Source of the DNA: Mycobacterium europaeum
GTDB taxonomy: Bacteria > Actinomycetota > Actinomycetes > Mycobacteriales > Mycobacteriaceae
Reading direction: 5' to 3'
Length of the DNA: 64,000 bases
Assembly: GCF_002102155.1 (NCBI RefSeq)
Contig: NZ_LQOU01000025.1
Coordinates: forward strand, 1 to 64,000
Position numbers and translations under genes: made by a program. Below the pieces are notes generated by a model. The model ran no database searches, was not told the origin of the DNA, and saw nothing but the letters and a program-made list of their open reading frames with translations. Below are positions 29,655 to 38,785 of this stretch, piece by piece. Within the stretch, counting starts at the first letter, position 1; each line of letters begins with the position of its first letter.

Positions 29655-30428
29655 TCAAATCCAGCGGCTCCAGAACCGGGTCAGCAGGTTGCCCGCGGAC
29701 ACCAGCCAGGGCTGCACCCCGGAGAACTCGAACAGCCAGAGCACCAGCTGGAAGAACCAGTGGCTGGCCGGCAACAGCAGGAACAGCACGATGACGAAGC
29801 CCCACTGTTTGGCCGGCGCCACCGCGCGCTGCGTCTCGGGGCTCAGGTGCGGTTCCAGGGCGTCGTAGCCGTCCAGGCCCGGGATGGGCAGCACGTTCAG
29901 CACCACCGCCGTCAGCTGCAGGAACCCCAGGAACGCCACCCCGGCCCACAGCACCTGGTGGAACGGGTCATAGAACAGCCGCGTCAGTGCCAGCAGCAGC
30001 ACCGCCAGCACCAGGTTGGCCGCCGGGCCCGCCAGGCTGACCATGGTGCGCCGGCGCGGCGTCATGAACCAGGTCCGCACGTACACCGCGGCGCCGGGCA
30101 GGCCGATCCCGCCCAGCGCGATGACCACCATCGGCAGCAGGAGCGACAGCGCCGGATGGCTGTAGCGGCGCGGATCCAGCGTCAGGTACCCGCGGACGGC
30201 GGCGTCGTGGTCGCCGAATCGCCAAGCGGTCACGGCGTGGCCGAATTCGTGCAGGCACAGCGACACCAGCCAGCCGGCGATGACGAAGGTGAACACCCCG
30301 AAGTACGCCAGGGGCCGCACGGTGCTGCCCGCCAGCCACGCCAGCACGCCGCCGGTCGCCGTCAGGGCCAGCAGGGCCAGGAAGATGGGACTGGGGCGCA
30401 CCGATTCACGCCGGGCGGGCAGGCTCAC
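29655..30428 (-). CDS. M50 family (site-2 protease-like) membrane metalloprotease
   Basis: The 257-residue polytopic protein carries the zinc-binding HEFGH motif (near residue 60, in SLCLHEFGHAVTAW) and the second metal-ligand motif in LPIPGLDGYDAL. These define the intramembrane M50B protease group. Its substrates are unknown; related proteins cleave membrane-anchored regulators or remnant signal peptides. It corresponds to M. tuberculosis Rv0359 and starts with GTG, 9 bp after the upstream gene's stop, suggesting co-transcription. Confidence 0.85.
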   Translation of the reverse strand: MSLPARRESVRPSPIFLALLALTATGGVLAWLAGSTVRPLAYFGVFTFVIAGWLVSLCLHEFGHAVTAWRFGDHDAAVRGYLTLDPRRYSHPALSLLLPMVVIALGGIGLPGAAVYVRTWFMTPRRRTMVSLAGPAANLVLAVLLLALTRLFYDPFHQVLWAGVAFLGFLQLTAVVLNVLPIPGLDGYDALEPHLSPETQRAVAPAKQWGFVIVLFLLLPASHWFFQLVLWLFEFSGVQPWLVSAGNLLTRFWSRWI

Positions 30429-30437
30429 CGGTCGAAA

Positions 30438-31082
30438 CTAGCGGACCGCCAACCAGCCTTCGACGTTGCGGTAGAACGACGACCGGCGCGCCGGGCGCGG
30501 CGCGGGCACGCCATCGCGCACCACGGTGACGCCGGTGCTGCCCAGCTGGACCGCGCGCCCGGCCACCCAGCGGCGCCAGCCCGTCGGCACGCGGGCGCGC
30601 AGGCCCGGCAGGGCCAGCGTCGGCTCGATGTCGACGGCGGGGGCGTCGCCGTCGAACAATGTGGTGTCGTCGACGACCGCCTCGCCGTGCAGGAGCGGCC
30701 CCTGCGCGGGCACCCAGCCGGCCCGCCCGACGACCACCGACCCGGTCTCGTCGCGGACCAGGGTCACCCGCCGGGCGGCCCCCCGCCGGGCGCGCCGCGC
30801 CGCCCGCCGCCCGGCGGGCAGGCGGTAGACGCGGCTCGCTCGCGTGCGGCGGCGCGGCACGTAGGCCACCTCCACGTCGAGCCGGCCGGCGCGCAGCAGC
30901 CGGGTCAGCACGGTCGCCAGGTCGGCGTCGCCGCCGACCACCACCAGCCGTCGGTGCGGCCCGATCGCGGCGTCCACGTCGGCCACATCGACGACGCGGC
31001 GCAGGGGCGAACCGGTCAATGGGCGCGGCGCACGACGATCGCCGAACAGCAACACCGCTACGGCGCGATCTTCTTGCCTCAT
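30438..31082 (-). CDS. Conserved hypothetical protein (Rv0358-like)
   Basis: The 214-residue protein matches M. tuberculosis Rv0358 in length and position. It is Arg-rich in the middle (RAARRARRGAARRV) and has beta-rich segments such as RLVVVGGDADLATVLTRLL and GRAGWVPAQGPLLHGEAVVD. No signal peptide, membrane helix or catalytic motif is visible, and I do not recognise a domain. The ATG at 31082 was chosen; a longer in-frame extension is possible. It is probably in an operon with the M50 protease. Confidence 0.72.
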   Translation of the reverse strand: MRQEDRAVAVLLFGDRRAPRPLTGSPLRRVVDVADVDAAIGPHRRLVVVGGDADLATVLTRLLRAGRLDVEVAYVPRRRTRASRVYRLPAGRRAARRARRGAARRVTLVRDETGSVVVGRAGWVPAQGPLLHGEAVVDDTTLFDGDAPAVDIEPTLALPGLRARVPTGWRRWVAGRAVQLGSTGVTVVRDGVPAPRPARRSSFYRNVEGWLAVR

Positions 31083-31258
31083 CAGCCAATACCCTTGTAT
31101 TCCAATGCTTCTCGTCCGCTGGGCGGCCAGACCATTTGGGCGCGCCATGATCTCGTCGTCACGACACAGTCACAACATGGTTTCGGACTACGAAAGTTGT
31201 TGCGCCGCCGCACGGTAACAGCCGGATACTTTACTCCTGCCACGGGGTCAACGAATGG

Positions 31259-32272
31259 GTGGCCAACAGAACGGAGAACTGCCATTCGCCGCCTCATCGC
31301 CGTCTTCTCAACCGCGCGAACCGCGCCGCCCCTCTCCGGTACCGGCCCCACGCGCGTCCATTGCTGACCAAGCAACTCCGCGGTGTTGGCGCGGTGGCGC
31401 TGTCGGCTGTCCTGCTGTGCGTCGGGCCGGCGACGGCCTCGGCCGACGAATCGATCGTGATCGACCTGGTGCGGCATGGGCAGTCGGAGGCCAACGCGGC
31501 GCGCGTGATCGACACGGCGGTGCCGGGAACGCTACTCACTGCGCTCGGCCAGCAGCAGGCGCAGAACGTCGGCAACGTGCTCGCCGCACAGGCCCCGTTC
31601 GCCGGGATCTTCGCTTCGCAGTTGATCAGGACGCAGCAGACCGCGGCGCCGCTGGCGGCCACGTTGGGGATGAACGTTCAGGCACTGCCCGGGCTCAACG
31701 AGATCGACGCCGGCGTTTTCAACGGACGCCCGCAGTTCAGCCTCGCGGGGCTGGTTTACCTGCTGGGCCCGGTGGCGTGGCTGCTGGGGCTGCGCATCGT
31801 GCCGATGCTGGCCCCGGGCTCCGCCGACACCAACGGGTTCGAATTCCACAACCGCTTCAACGGCGCGCTGCAAACGATGTACGGCAACGCCGTCACCGAC
31901 GCGGGCCGCTTCAACGACACCCTGCAACTGATGTACGGCAACGCCATGGCCAACCCGGTCCGGACCGCGGGCGGTCAGATCACCGAAGTGGCGTTCTCCA
32001 GCGAGTTCGCGATCGGCGTCGGGACGATGATGACCGTCAAGAACCCCGATCCGCTGCTCCTGCTCTTCGACCCGCTGCCCAACGCCGGCATCGTCGTGAT
32101 CCAGGGCAACCCGCACGATGGCTGGAGGCTGGTCAGCTGGAACGGGAAACCGGTGTGGCCGGGCTGGGCCGCCAAGCGGACCGGCCGCGACCCCAGGCAG
32201 CCCCTGTGCCTGATGTTGGACGAGCCGACCGCCGGCGGGGTATGCGCGGCTAAACCGCCCGCGACGCCGTGA
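31259..32272 (+). CDS. Secreted histidine phosphatase superfamily protein
   Basis: The protein has the RHG catalytic motif of the phosphoglycerate-mutase-like phosphatases (DLVRHGQSEANAARV), a second region SQLIRTQQTA, and a downstream NEIDAGVFNG. The second catalytic His expected near the C-terminal half (usually GH) is not obvious, so the core may be diverged. A signal peptide (LRGVGAVALSAVLLCVGPATASA) precedes the phosphatase part. The GTG at 31259 gives 337 residues. A TTG at 31361 would place the signal peptide at the very N-terminus and may be the true start. Confidence 0.72.
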   Translation: MANRTENCHSPPHRRLLNRANRAAPLRYRPHARPLLTKQLRGVGAVALSAVLLCVGPATASADESIVIDLVRHGQSEANAARVIDTAVPGTLLTALGQQQAQNVGNVLAAQAPFAGIFASQLIRTQQTAAPLAATLGMNVQALPGLNEIDAGVFNGRPQFSLAGLVYLLGPVAWLLGLRIVPMLAPGSADTNGFEFHNRFNGALQTMYGNAVTDAGRFNDTLQLMYGNAMANPVRTAGGQITEVAFSSEFAIGVGTMMTVKNPDPLLLLFDPLPNAGIVVIQGNPHDGWRLVSWNGKPVWPGWAAKRTGRDPRQPLCLMLDEPTAGGVCAAKPPATP

Positions 32273-32342
32273 GCCGGGCCCGACCCGGGACACGAGTCGG
32301 GGCCAAACGGCCCTTGGCGCAGGTACGTCGCCGCCCGACGTT

Positions 32343-32348
32343 TAGGAT
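32343..32348 (+). promoter_or_regulatory. -10 element upstream of purA
   Basis: TAGGAT lies 6 nt before a GTG codon at 32355 and 179 nt before the purA ATG. If used, the purA transcript would begin with a leaderless short ORF (32355-32510). Confidence 0.45.
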
Positions 32349-32354
32349 CGCCAC

Positions 32355-32510
32355 GTGAGCGCGGCAAGCAAAGATGCCTCCAGCTACGCGCACGGTCCCG
32401 CAGTGGTCAACCGAGGCGCCGGTGCGGGTCGGCAGCTCGAGCCACCGGGTGATGCCGCAAACCGTTGCAGCGCCGCAAGATACGGCGCGTTGCCAGTCGA
32501 ACCACAGTAA
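32355..32510 (+). CDS. Candidate leaderless 51-codon upstream ORF of purA
   Basis: A GTG located 6 nt after a TANNNT promoter element opens a 51-codon frame ending with TAA at 32508-32510, 17 nt before the purA ATG. The peptide (start [14 protein letters not shown], two Cys-free halves except one Cys) resembles nothing I know. Such leaderless short ORFs are frequent in mycobacteria and can act through their translation. It may equally be untranslated leader. Confidence 0.3.
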   Translation: MSAASKDASSYAHGPAVVNRGAGAGRQLEPPGDAANRCSAARYGALPVEPQ

Positions 32511-32527
32511 GCAGGCGGGAGCGAGTC

Positions 32528-33826
32528 ATGCCGGCAATCGTCCTCATCGGCGCCCAATGGGGCGACGAGGGCAAAGGTAAGGCCACTGACCTGCTCGGTG
32601 GGCGCGTGCAGTGGGTGGTGCGCTATCAGGGGGGCAACAACGCCGGCCACACCGTCGTCCTGCCCAGCGGCGAGAACTTCGCGCTGCACCTGATCCCGTC
32701 GGGGGTGCTCACCCCGGGCGTCACCAACGTCATCGGCAACGGGGTGGTGGTCGACCCCGGGGTGCTGCTCGACGAGCTCCAGGGCCTCGAGGACCGCGGC
32801 GTGGACACCACCAAGCTGCTCATCTCCGCCGACGCCCACCTGCTGTTGCCCTACCACGTGGCCATCGACAAGGTCACCGAGCGCTACATGGGCAACAAGA
32901 AGATCGGCACCACCGGCCGCGGCATCGGGCCGTGCTACCAGGACAAGATCGCCCGCCAGGGCATCCGGGTCGCCGACGTGCTCGACCCCGAGCAGCTGAC
33001 CCACAAGGTCGAGGCCGCACTCGAGCTGAAGAACCAGATCCTGGTCAAGATCTACAACCGCAAGGCGCTGGACCCGCAGCAGGTCGTCGAGTCCCTCCTG
33101 GAGCAGGCGGAGGGCTTCCGCCACCGCATCCGCGACACCCGGCGGCTGCTCAACGCCGCGCTCGAGACCGGCGAAACGGTGCTGCTGGAGGGTTCGCAGG
33201 GCACCCTGCTCGACGTCGACCACGGCACGTATCCCTATGTGACGTCGTCGAATCCGACCGCCGGCGGCGCCGCGGTCGGGTCGGGCATCGGCCCCACCCG
33301 CATCACCACCGTGCTCGGGATCCTCAAGGCCTACACCACCCGGGTGGGCTCCGGGCCGTTCCCCACCGAGCTGTTCGACGAGAACGGCGAATACCTGTCC
33401 AAGACCGGCGGCGAGTTCGGCGTCACCACCGGGCGGCGGCGCCGCTGCGGCTGGTTCGACGCCGTCGTCGCTCGCTACGCCACGCGGGTCAACGGCATCA
33501 CCGACTTCTTCCTGACCAAGCTCGACGTGCTGTCCAGCCTGGAAACGGTCCCGATCTGCGTCGGTTACCGGATCGACGGCGAGCGCACCAACGACATGCC
33601 GATGACGCAGACCGACCTGCACCGCGCCGAGCCGATCTACGAGGAGCTGCCGGGCTGGTGGGAGGACATCTCGACGGCGCGCGAATTCGACGACCTGCCC
33701 GCCAAGGCGCGCGACTACGTGCTGCGGCTGGAAGAGCTTGCGGGCGCTCATGTTTCGTGCATCGGCGTCGGCCCGGGACGGGAACAGACGATCGTGCGCC
33801 GCGACGTCCTGGCGGCCCGCCCGTGA
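32528..33826 (+). CDS. purA: Adenylosuccinate synthetase
   Basis: The 432-residue enzyme joins aspartate to IMP using GTP, the first committed step to AMP. The N-terminal loop [11 protein letters not shown], the catalytic Asp13-type residue and His in NNAGHTVV, and [13 protein letters not shown] are all intact. The length equals the M. tuberculosis protein (Rv0357c). The ATG is preceded by GGCGGGAGCG. It overlaps the following thioesterase gene by 4 bp (GTGA). A short upstream ORF may lie in its leader. Confidence 0.97.
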   Translation: MPAIVLIGAQWGDEGKGKATDLLGGRVQWVVRYQGGNNAGHTVVLPSGENFALHLIPSGVLTPGVTNVIGNGVVVDPGVLLDELQGLEDRGVDTTKLLISADAHLLLPYHVAIDKVTERYMGNKKIGTTGRGIGPCYQDKIARQGIRVADVLDPEQLTHKVEAALELKNQILVKIYNRKALDPQQVVESLLEQAEGFRHRIRDTRRLLNAALETGETVLLEGSQGTLLDVDHGTYPYVTSSNPTAGGAAVGSGIGPTRITTVLGILKAYTTRVGSGPFPTELFDENGEYLSKTGGEFGVTTGRRRRCGWFDAVVARYATRVNGITDFFLTKLDVLSSLETVPICVGYRIDGERTNDMPMTQTDLHRAEPIYEELPGWWEDISTAREFDDLPAKARDYVLRLEELAGAHVSCIGVGPGREQTIVRRDVLAARP

Positions 33827-34461
33827 CGGAGCCGGATCCCAAACAGCTCGATCCCGAATACGACCACCACGGCGGCTTTCCCGAATACGGACCGGCCAGC
33901 CCCGGCCCCGGATTCGGCCGCTTCGTCGCGGCCATGCGCGCGCTACAGGACCTCGCCGTGTCCGCCGACCCCGGCGACGATGTGTGGGACGACGCGGCCG
34001 ACCGCGCCGCCGCCCTGGTGCGGCTGCTCACCCCGTTCGAGGCCGACGAGGGTAAGGCGCCGGCCGGGCGCACACCCGACCTGCCCGGCATGGGCAGCCT
34101 GTTGCTGCCGCCGTGGACGCTGACCCGCTACGCGCCGGACGGGGTCGAGATGACCGGGCACTTCAGCCGGTTTCACGTCGGCGGAAACCACGCCGTGCAC
34201 GGCGGCGTGCTGCCGCTGCTGTTCGACCACATGTTCGGCATGATTTCGCACGCCGCGGGGCGGCCGATCAGCCGGACGGCCTTCCTGCACGTGGACTACC
34301 GCAAGGTCACCCCGATCGACGCGCCGCTGGTGGTGCGCGGCCGCGTCACGAGCACCGAGGGCCGCAAGGCGTTCGTGGCCGCGGAACTGCTCGACGGCGC
34401 CGACGCGGTCCTGGCCGAGGCAAACGGGCTGATGGTGCGGCTGCTGCCGGGTCAGCCCTAG
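33823..34461 (+). CDS. PaaI-type hotdog-fold thioesterase family protein
   Basis: The 212-residue protein has a polar N-terminal part and a C-terminal hotdog fold (about residues 105-210), with [18 protein letters not shown] (the conserved HGG motif), [16 protein letters not shown] and [21 protein letters not shown]. The family usually hydrolyses acyl-CoA thioesters; the substrate is unknown. GTG at 33823 overlaps the purA stop, as for M. tuberculosis Rv0356c next to purA. Confidence 0.82.
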   Translation: MTEPDPKQLDPEYDHHGGFPEYGPASPGPGFGRFVAAMRALQDLAVSADPGDDVWDDAADRAAALVRLLTPFEADEGKAPAGRTPDLPGMGSLLLPPWTLTRYAPDGVEMTGHFSRFHVGGNHAVHGGVLPLLFDHMFGMISHAAGRPISRTAFLHVDYRKVTPIDAPLVVRGRVTSTEGRKAFVAAELLDGADAVLAEANGLMVRLLPGQP

Positions 34462-34493
34462 CGCGCTCGGGCCTGCCACCCGCGCCGCCGACC

Positions 34494-34499
34494 TATCCT
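34494..34499 (+). promoter_or_regulatory. Leaderless -10 element of purT
   Basis: TATCCT (TANNNT) ends 6 nt before the purT GTG start at 34506, and there is no Shine-Dalgarno sequence between them. This supports both the start codon and a leaderless transcript. Confidence 0.5.
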
Positions 34500-34505
34500 T
34501 GAGCG

Positions 34506-35720
34506 GTGACTGACGGCCCGACCCAAGGACAAGACGACAGGACGACGGTGCTCGCCGTGCCCCCGCAAGCCCCGGCCGACCGGGCCGCCGCCGGGCCCCG
34601 GGTGGTGTTGCTGGGTGCCGGTGAGCTCAGCCGGGAACTGGCGATCGCCCTGCGGCGCCTGGGCGCTCGGGTGATCGCCGTCGACGAGCGCGCGGACGCG
34701 CCCGCGCACGGGGTGGCCGATCAGGCGCTGGTGGTCCCGATGACCGGTGCCGACGAGCTGGCCGCCGCGGTCCGGGGGCTGCGGCCCGACGTCGTCGTCA
34801 CCGCCACCGACGCGGTCGCGCCCCGGGCGCTCGAGGCCCTCGAGGACGCGCACACCCAGTTGGTGCCCAGCGCCCGCGCCGTGCGGCTCACCGGCGATCG
34901 CGAGGGCCTGCGCCGGCTGGCCGCCGACGAGCTGGGGCTGCCCACGGCGCCGTTCTGGTTCGTCGGCTCCGTCGCGGAACTCGAGGCGGTGGGCGCCCAC
35001 GCCGGTTACCCGCTGCTGGTGCGCCCGGCGCATGCGGCCGCCGGGCGGGGGCAGTCGGTGGCGTCGGGGCCCGACGACATCGCGCCGGCCTGGCAGCGCG
35101 CCACTTCAGGCCCGGGCGAACAGCACCGCGTGCTGGCCGAATCCGTGGTCGAGGTCGAGTTCTACGTCACCTTGCTGGCGGTCCGCAGCGACGGGCCGCA
35201 CGGGCCGGTGATCGAGTTCTGCTCGCCCATCGGCCATCGCGGCGGCCATGACGACGGGCTGGAGTCGTGGCAACCGCAGAAGATGAGCCCGGCGGCGATG
35301 GACGCCGCCAAGTCGATTGCCGCGCGCATCGTCAAGGCGCTCGGCGGGCGCGGCGTGTTCGCCGTCGAGTTGATGGTCAACGGCGACGAGGTGTACTTCG
35401 CCGACGTCGCGCCCGGCCCCGCCGACAGCGTCTGGGCGACGGTGCGCAGCCAGCGGCTGTCGGCGTTCGAGCTGCAGGCCCGCGCCGTCCTGGGCCTGCC
35501 GGTGGACACCATGATGATTTCGCCGGGCGCGGCGCACCGGGTGGAGCGCGCCGACGCGCCGGCGGCCGCGCTGGGCCGGGCGCTGAGCGTGCCGGAGAGC
35601 GACCTGCGCGTCGTCGGGCGGGGGTTCCAGGCGTTGGCGACGGCCCCCGAGGTGGCGGCGGCCCGCGACCGCGCCCGTGAGGTCGCCAGCCGGCTGGCCG
35701 CGCGCGACCCCGCGCACTGA
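34506..35720 (+). CDS. purT: Formate-dependent GAR transformylase PurT
   Basis: The 404-residue ATP-grasp enzyme makes N-formylglycinamide ribonucleotide from GAR, formate and ATP. VLLGAGELSRELAIALRRLG, the ATP-grasp region YPLLVRPAHAAAGRGQ, and the metal-binding FAVELMVNGDEVYFADVAP segment are recognisable. Some positions differ from the enterobacterial enzyme (for example VRPAHAAAGRGQSV where KPVMSSSGKGQ is usual), as I recall for M. tuberculosis Rv0389. The synteny jump from the thioesterase (Rv0356c) to purT (Rv0389) marks one end of an inverted block. Confidence 0.9.
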   Translation: MTDGPTQGQDDRTTVLAVPPQAPADRAAAGPRVVLLGAGELSRELAIALRRLGARVIAVDERADAPAHGVADQALVVPMTGADELAAAVRGLRPDVVVTATDAVAPRALEALEDAHTQLVPSARAVRLTGDREGLRRLAADELGLPTAPFWFVGSVAELEAVGAHAGYPLLVRPAHAAAGRGQSVASGPDDIAPAWQRATSGPGEQHRVLAESVVEVEFYVTLLAVRSDGPHGPVIEFCSPIGHRGGHDDGLESWQPQKMSPAAMDAAKSIAARIVKALGGRGVFAVELMVNGDEVYFADVAPGPADSVWATVRSQRLSAFELQARAVLGLPVDTMMISPGAAHRVERADAPAAALGRALSVPESDLRVVGRGFQALATAPEVAAARDRAREVASRLAARDPAH

Positions 35721-35746
35721 GTTATCCCCCGGCGCGGTCACCTCGT

Positions 35747-35752
35747 TACGAT
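35747..35752 (+). promoter_or_regulatory. -10 element of the rhodanese-metZ transcript
   Basis: TACGAT (TANNNT) ends 8 nt before the rhodanese ATG at 35761, so a leaderless or near-leaderless message is likely. Confidence 0.45.
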
Positions 35753-35760
35753 TCGGGGTC

Positions 35761-36186
35761 ATGAGCACAGAGCGCCCGGGCCCCTACGCCGGAGACATCA
35801 CGCCCCAGCAGGCATGGCAGCTGCTCAGCGACAACCCCGATGCGGTGCTGGTCGACGTGCGCACCGACGCCGAATGGCGGTTCGTCGGCGTGCCCGACCT
35901 GTCCAGCCTGGGCCGCGAGGCGGTGTTCATCGAATGGAACACCTCCGACGGCAGGCTCAACGCCAACTTCACCGACGAGCTCCGCGACCGCGTCCCCGAC
36001 ACCGAGGCCGATCGGCCGGTGGTCTTCCTGTGCCGCTCGGGCAACCGCTCCATCGGCGCGGCCGAGGCCGCCACCCGGGCCGGCATCACCCCGGCCTACA
36101 ACGTGCTGGAAGGGTTTGAAGGGCACGCGGCCGCCGCCGGAGAGTCCGGCTGGCGCGCCATCGGATTGCCCTGGAAGCAGCTGTGA
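35761..36186 (+). CDS. Rhodanese-like sulfurtransferase
   Basis: The 141-residue single-domain rhodanese has its active-site loop as FLCRSGNRSIGAAE, with the persulfide-forming Cys at residue 91, and DVRTDAEWRFVGVPDL near the N-terminus. It transfers sulfane sulfur to an acceptor. It overlaps metZ by 4 bp. The coupling to an O-succinylhomoserine sulfhydrylase, also seen in M. tuberculosis Rv0390-Rv0391, suggests it delivers or handles sulfur for homocysteine synthesis, which is an inference. Confidence 0.9.
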   Translation: MSTERPGPYAGDITPQQAWQLLSDNPDAVLVDVRTDAEWRFVGVPDLSSLGREAVFIEWNTSDGRLNANFTDELRDRVPDTEADRPVVFLCRSGNRSIGAAEAATRAGITPAYNVLEGFEGHAAAAGESGWRAIGLPWKQL

Positions 36187-37409
36187 GCTCGCCGCCGGGC
36201 GACCCCGTCCGCGCGGCCAAGGCGCTGCCCGACGGCGTGAGCCCGGCCACCATCGGCGTGCGCGGCGGGCTGCTGCGGTCGCAGTTCGACGAGACCGCCG
36301 AGGCGATGTTCTTGACGTCCGGCTACGTCTACTCCTCGGCGGCCGTCGCGGAGCGCTCGTTCACCGGTGAGCTGGACCACTTCGTGTACTCGCGGTACGG
36401 CAACCCGACCGTGACCATGTTCGAGGAGCGGCTGCGCCTCATCGAGGGCGCGCCCGCGGCGTTCGCCACCGCGAGCGGGATGGCGGCGGTGTTCACCTCG
36501 CTGGGCGCGCTGCTGGCCGCCGGGGACCGGCTGGTCGCCTCGCGCAGCCTGTTCGGGTCCTGCTTCGTGGTGTGCAGCGAGATCCTGCCGCGCTGGGGTG
36601 TCGAGACCGTCTTCGTCGACGGCGACGACCTGGCGCAGTGGGAGCGGACGCTGTCCGTCCCCGCCCAGGCCGTGTTCTTCGAGACCCCGTCGAACCCGAT
36701 GCAGTCGCTGGTGGACATCGCCGCGGTGGTCGAGCTCGCGCACACCGCGGGGGCAAAGGTGGTGCTGGACAACGTCTTCGCCACGCCGCTGCTGCAGCAG
36801 GGCCTCCCGCTGGGCGTCGACGTGGTGGTGTACTCGGGCACCAAGCACATCGACGGTCAGGGCCGGGTGCTGGGCGGCGCGATCCTCGGCGACAAGGAGT
36901 ACATCGACGGCCCGGTGCAGAAGCTGATGCGGCACACCGGACCGGCGATGAGCGCGTTCAACGCCTGGGTATTGGTGAAAGGCCTTGAGACGCTGGCTAT
37001 CCGGGTCCAGCACAGCAATTCCTCGGCGCACCGCATCGCGGAATTCTTGGAGACCCATCCCGCGGTGAGTTGGGTGCGCTACCCGTATCTGCCGTCGCAC
37101 CCACAATACGACCTGGCCAAGCGCCAGATGTCCGGTGGCGGCACGGTGATCACCTTCGCGCTGGACTGCCCCGACGCCAAGGCCAAACAGCGGGCCTTCG
37201 AGGTGCTGGACAAGCTGCGGCTGATCGACATCTCCAACAACCTGGGCGACGCCAAATCCCTTGTCACACATCCCGCCACCACCACCCACCGCGCGATGGG
37301 CCCGGAGGGTCGCGCGGCGATCGGCCTCGGCGACAACGTGGTCCGGATCTCCGTCGGGCTGGAAGGCACCGACGACCTGATCGCCGACCTCGACCGGGCG
37401 CTGAGCTAG
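36183..37409 (+). CDS. metZ: O-succinylhomoserine sulfhydrylase
   Basis: The 408-residue PLP enzyme of the cystathionine gamma-synthase family makes homocysteine from O-succinylhomoserine and sulfide. The PLP lysine is K221 in VVYSGTKHIDGQG. YSRYGNPTVTMFEERL, ATASGMAAVF and FFETPSNPMQSLVDI are the usual substrate and cofactor segments. The GTG start overlaps the rhodanese stop. It converges with ndhA, the stop codons overlapping by 4 bp. Confidence 0.94.
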   Translation: MSSPPGDPVRAAKALPDGVSPATIGVRGGLLRSQFDETAEAMFLTSGYVYSSAAVAERSFTGELDHFVYSRYGNPTVTMFEERLRLIEGAPAAFATASGMAAVFTSLGALLAAGDRLVASRSLFGSCFVVCSEILPRWGVETVFVDGDDLAQWERTLSVPAQAVFFETPSNPMQSLVDIAAVVELAHTAGAKVVLDNVFATPLLQQGLPLGVDVVVYSGTKHIDGQGRVLGGAILGDKEYIDGPVQKLMRHTGPAMSAFNAWVLVKGLETLAIRVQHSNSSAHRIAEFLETHPAVSWVRYPYLPSHPQYDLAKRQMSGGGTVITFALDCPDAKAKQRAFEVLDKLRLIDISNNLGDAKSLVTHPATTTHRAMGPEGRAAIGLGDNVVRISVGLEGTDDLIADLDRALS

Positions 37410-38785
37410 CCGGCCTGCTTCTCGGCCGCTTCGATGCGTTCGGCCGCGGCCAGCGTGCCCTCCTGCGCTTGCCGCTCCACCCAGTCCACCACCGGGCGGG
37501 CGTACATCATCTGGCTGGTGATGGCCATCTGGCCGCGGCTGCGCCCCAAAAAGGAGATGCCCCAGGCGAACATCGCGGCGATGCGGTTGCGGTGGCCGAT
37601 CAGGTAGTACAGGTGCAGCAGCAGCCACGCCAGCCAGGCGATGAAACCGCCGAACTCCAGCTTGCCGACCTTCGCGACGGCGCTGTACCGCGAGATGAGG
37701 GCCATGCTGCCCTTGTCGAAGTACTTGAACGGTTTGCGGTTGGCCGGGTCGTCGTGGCCCTTCACCGCGTCCTTGATCAGCGCGCTGACGTAGTGCGCTC
37801 CCTGGATCGCGCCCTGGGCCATTCCCGGCACCCCGGGGACGGACATCAGGTCGCCGACGACGAACACGTAGGGGTGGCCCTTGACGGTGAGGTCCGGCTC
37901 GACGATCACCCGCCCGGCGCGGTCGGTCTCGGTGCCGTCGGACTGCTCGGCCAGCATCTTGCCTAGGCCGCTGGCCTGCACGCCGGCCGCCCACACCTTG
38001 CAGGCGCACTCGATGCGCCGCTCGGTGCCGTCGGAGTCCTTGACCGTGATGCCCATGTAGTCCACCGCGGTCACCATCGCGTTGAGCTGGATCTCGACGT
38101 CCATCTTCTCCAGCCGGCGTTGCGCCTTGAGGCCCAGGTTCTCGCCCATCGGCGGCAACACCGCCGGCGCCGCGTCGAGCAGGATGACCCGGCATTCGCT
38201 GGGAGTGATGGTCCGGAACGCCCCGGCCAGGGTGCGCTCGGCGAGTTGGACGATCTCGCCGGCCAGCTCGACGCCCGTCGGCCCGGCGCCCACGACGACG
38301 AACGTCAGCCGGCGCCGCCGTTCCTCGGGGTCGGTGGCGACCTCGGCGGCCTCGAACGCGCCGAGGATGCGGGCCCGCAGCTCGAGGGCGTCGTCGACGC
38401 TCTTCATGCCGGGCGCAAAGGCGGCGTACTGGTCGTTGCCGAAGTAGGACTGCTGGGCGCCGGCGGCCACGATGAGGCTGTCGAACGGAGTCACCGTCTC
38501 CATGCCCATCAGGTGCGACGTCACGGTCTTGGCGGTCAGGTCGATGTCGGTGACCTCCCCCCACAGCACCCGGACGTTCTTCTGCCGACGCAGGATCAGC
38601 CGGGTGGTCGGGGCGATGTCGCCTTCGGACAGGATGCCGGTGGCGACCTGGTACAACAACGGCTGGAACAGGTGGGTCGTGGTCTTCGAGACCAGGGTGA
38701 CGTCGACGTCGGCGCGTTTCAGTGCCTTCGCGGCGTTCAGGCCACCGAACCCACTTCCGATGATGACGACGCGATGACGAGACAT
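37406..38785 (-). CDS. ndhA: Type II NADH:quinone dehydrogenase NdhA
   Basis: This 459-residue non-proton-pumping NADH dehydrogenase feeds menaquinone. FAD-binding VVIIGSGFGGLNAAKAL lies at the N-terminus and the NADH site FVVVGAGPTGVELAGEI near residue 165. The quinone-site region contains AQGAIQGAHYVSALI, and the C-terminal amphipathic helices (LAWLLLHLYYLIGHRNRI) attach it to the membrane. ATG at 38785 is chosen over GTG at 38791 because AAGGGG lies 6 nt upstream. It is the Rv0392c equivalent. Confidence 0.93.
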   Translation of the reverse strand: MSRHRVVIIGSGFGGLNAAKALKRADVDVTLVSKTTTHLFQPLLYQVATGILSEGDIAPTTRLILRRQKNVRVLWGEVTDIDLTAKTVTSHLMGMETVTPFDSLIVAAGAQQSYFGNDQYAAFAPGMKSVDDALELRARILGAFEAAEVATDPEERRRRLTFVVVGAGPTGVELAGEIVQLAERTLAGAFRTITPSECRVILLDAAPAVLPPMGENLGLKAQRRLEKMDVEIQLNAMVTAVDYMGITVKDSDGTERRIECACKVWAAGVQASGLGKMLAEQSDGTETDRAGRVIVEPDLTVKGHPYVFVVGDLMSVPGVPGMAQGAIQGAHYVSALIKDAVKGHDDPANRKPFKYFDKGSMALISRYSAVAKVGKLEFGGFIAWLAWLLLHLYYLIGHRNRIAAMFAWGISFLGRSRGQMAITSQMMYARPVVDWVERQAQEGTLAAAERIEAAEKQAG

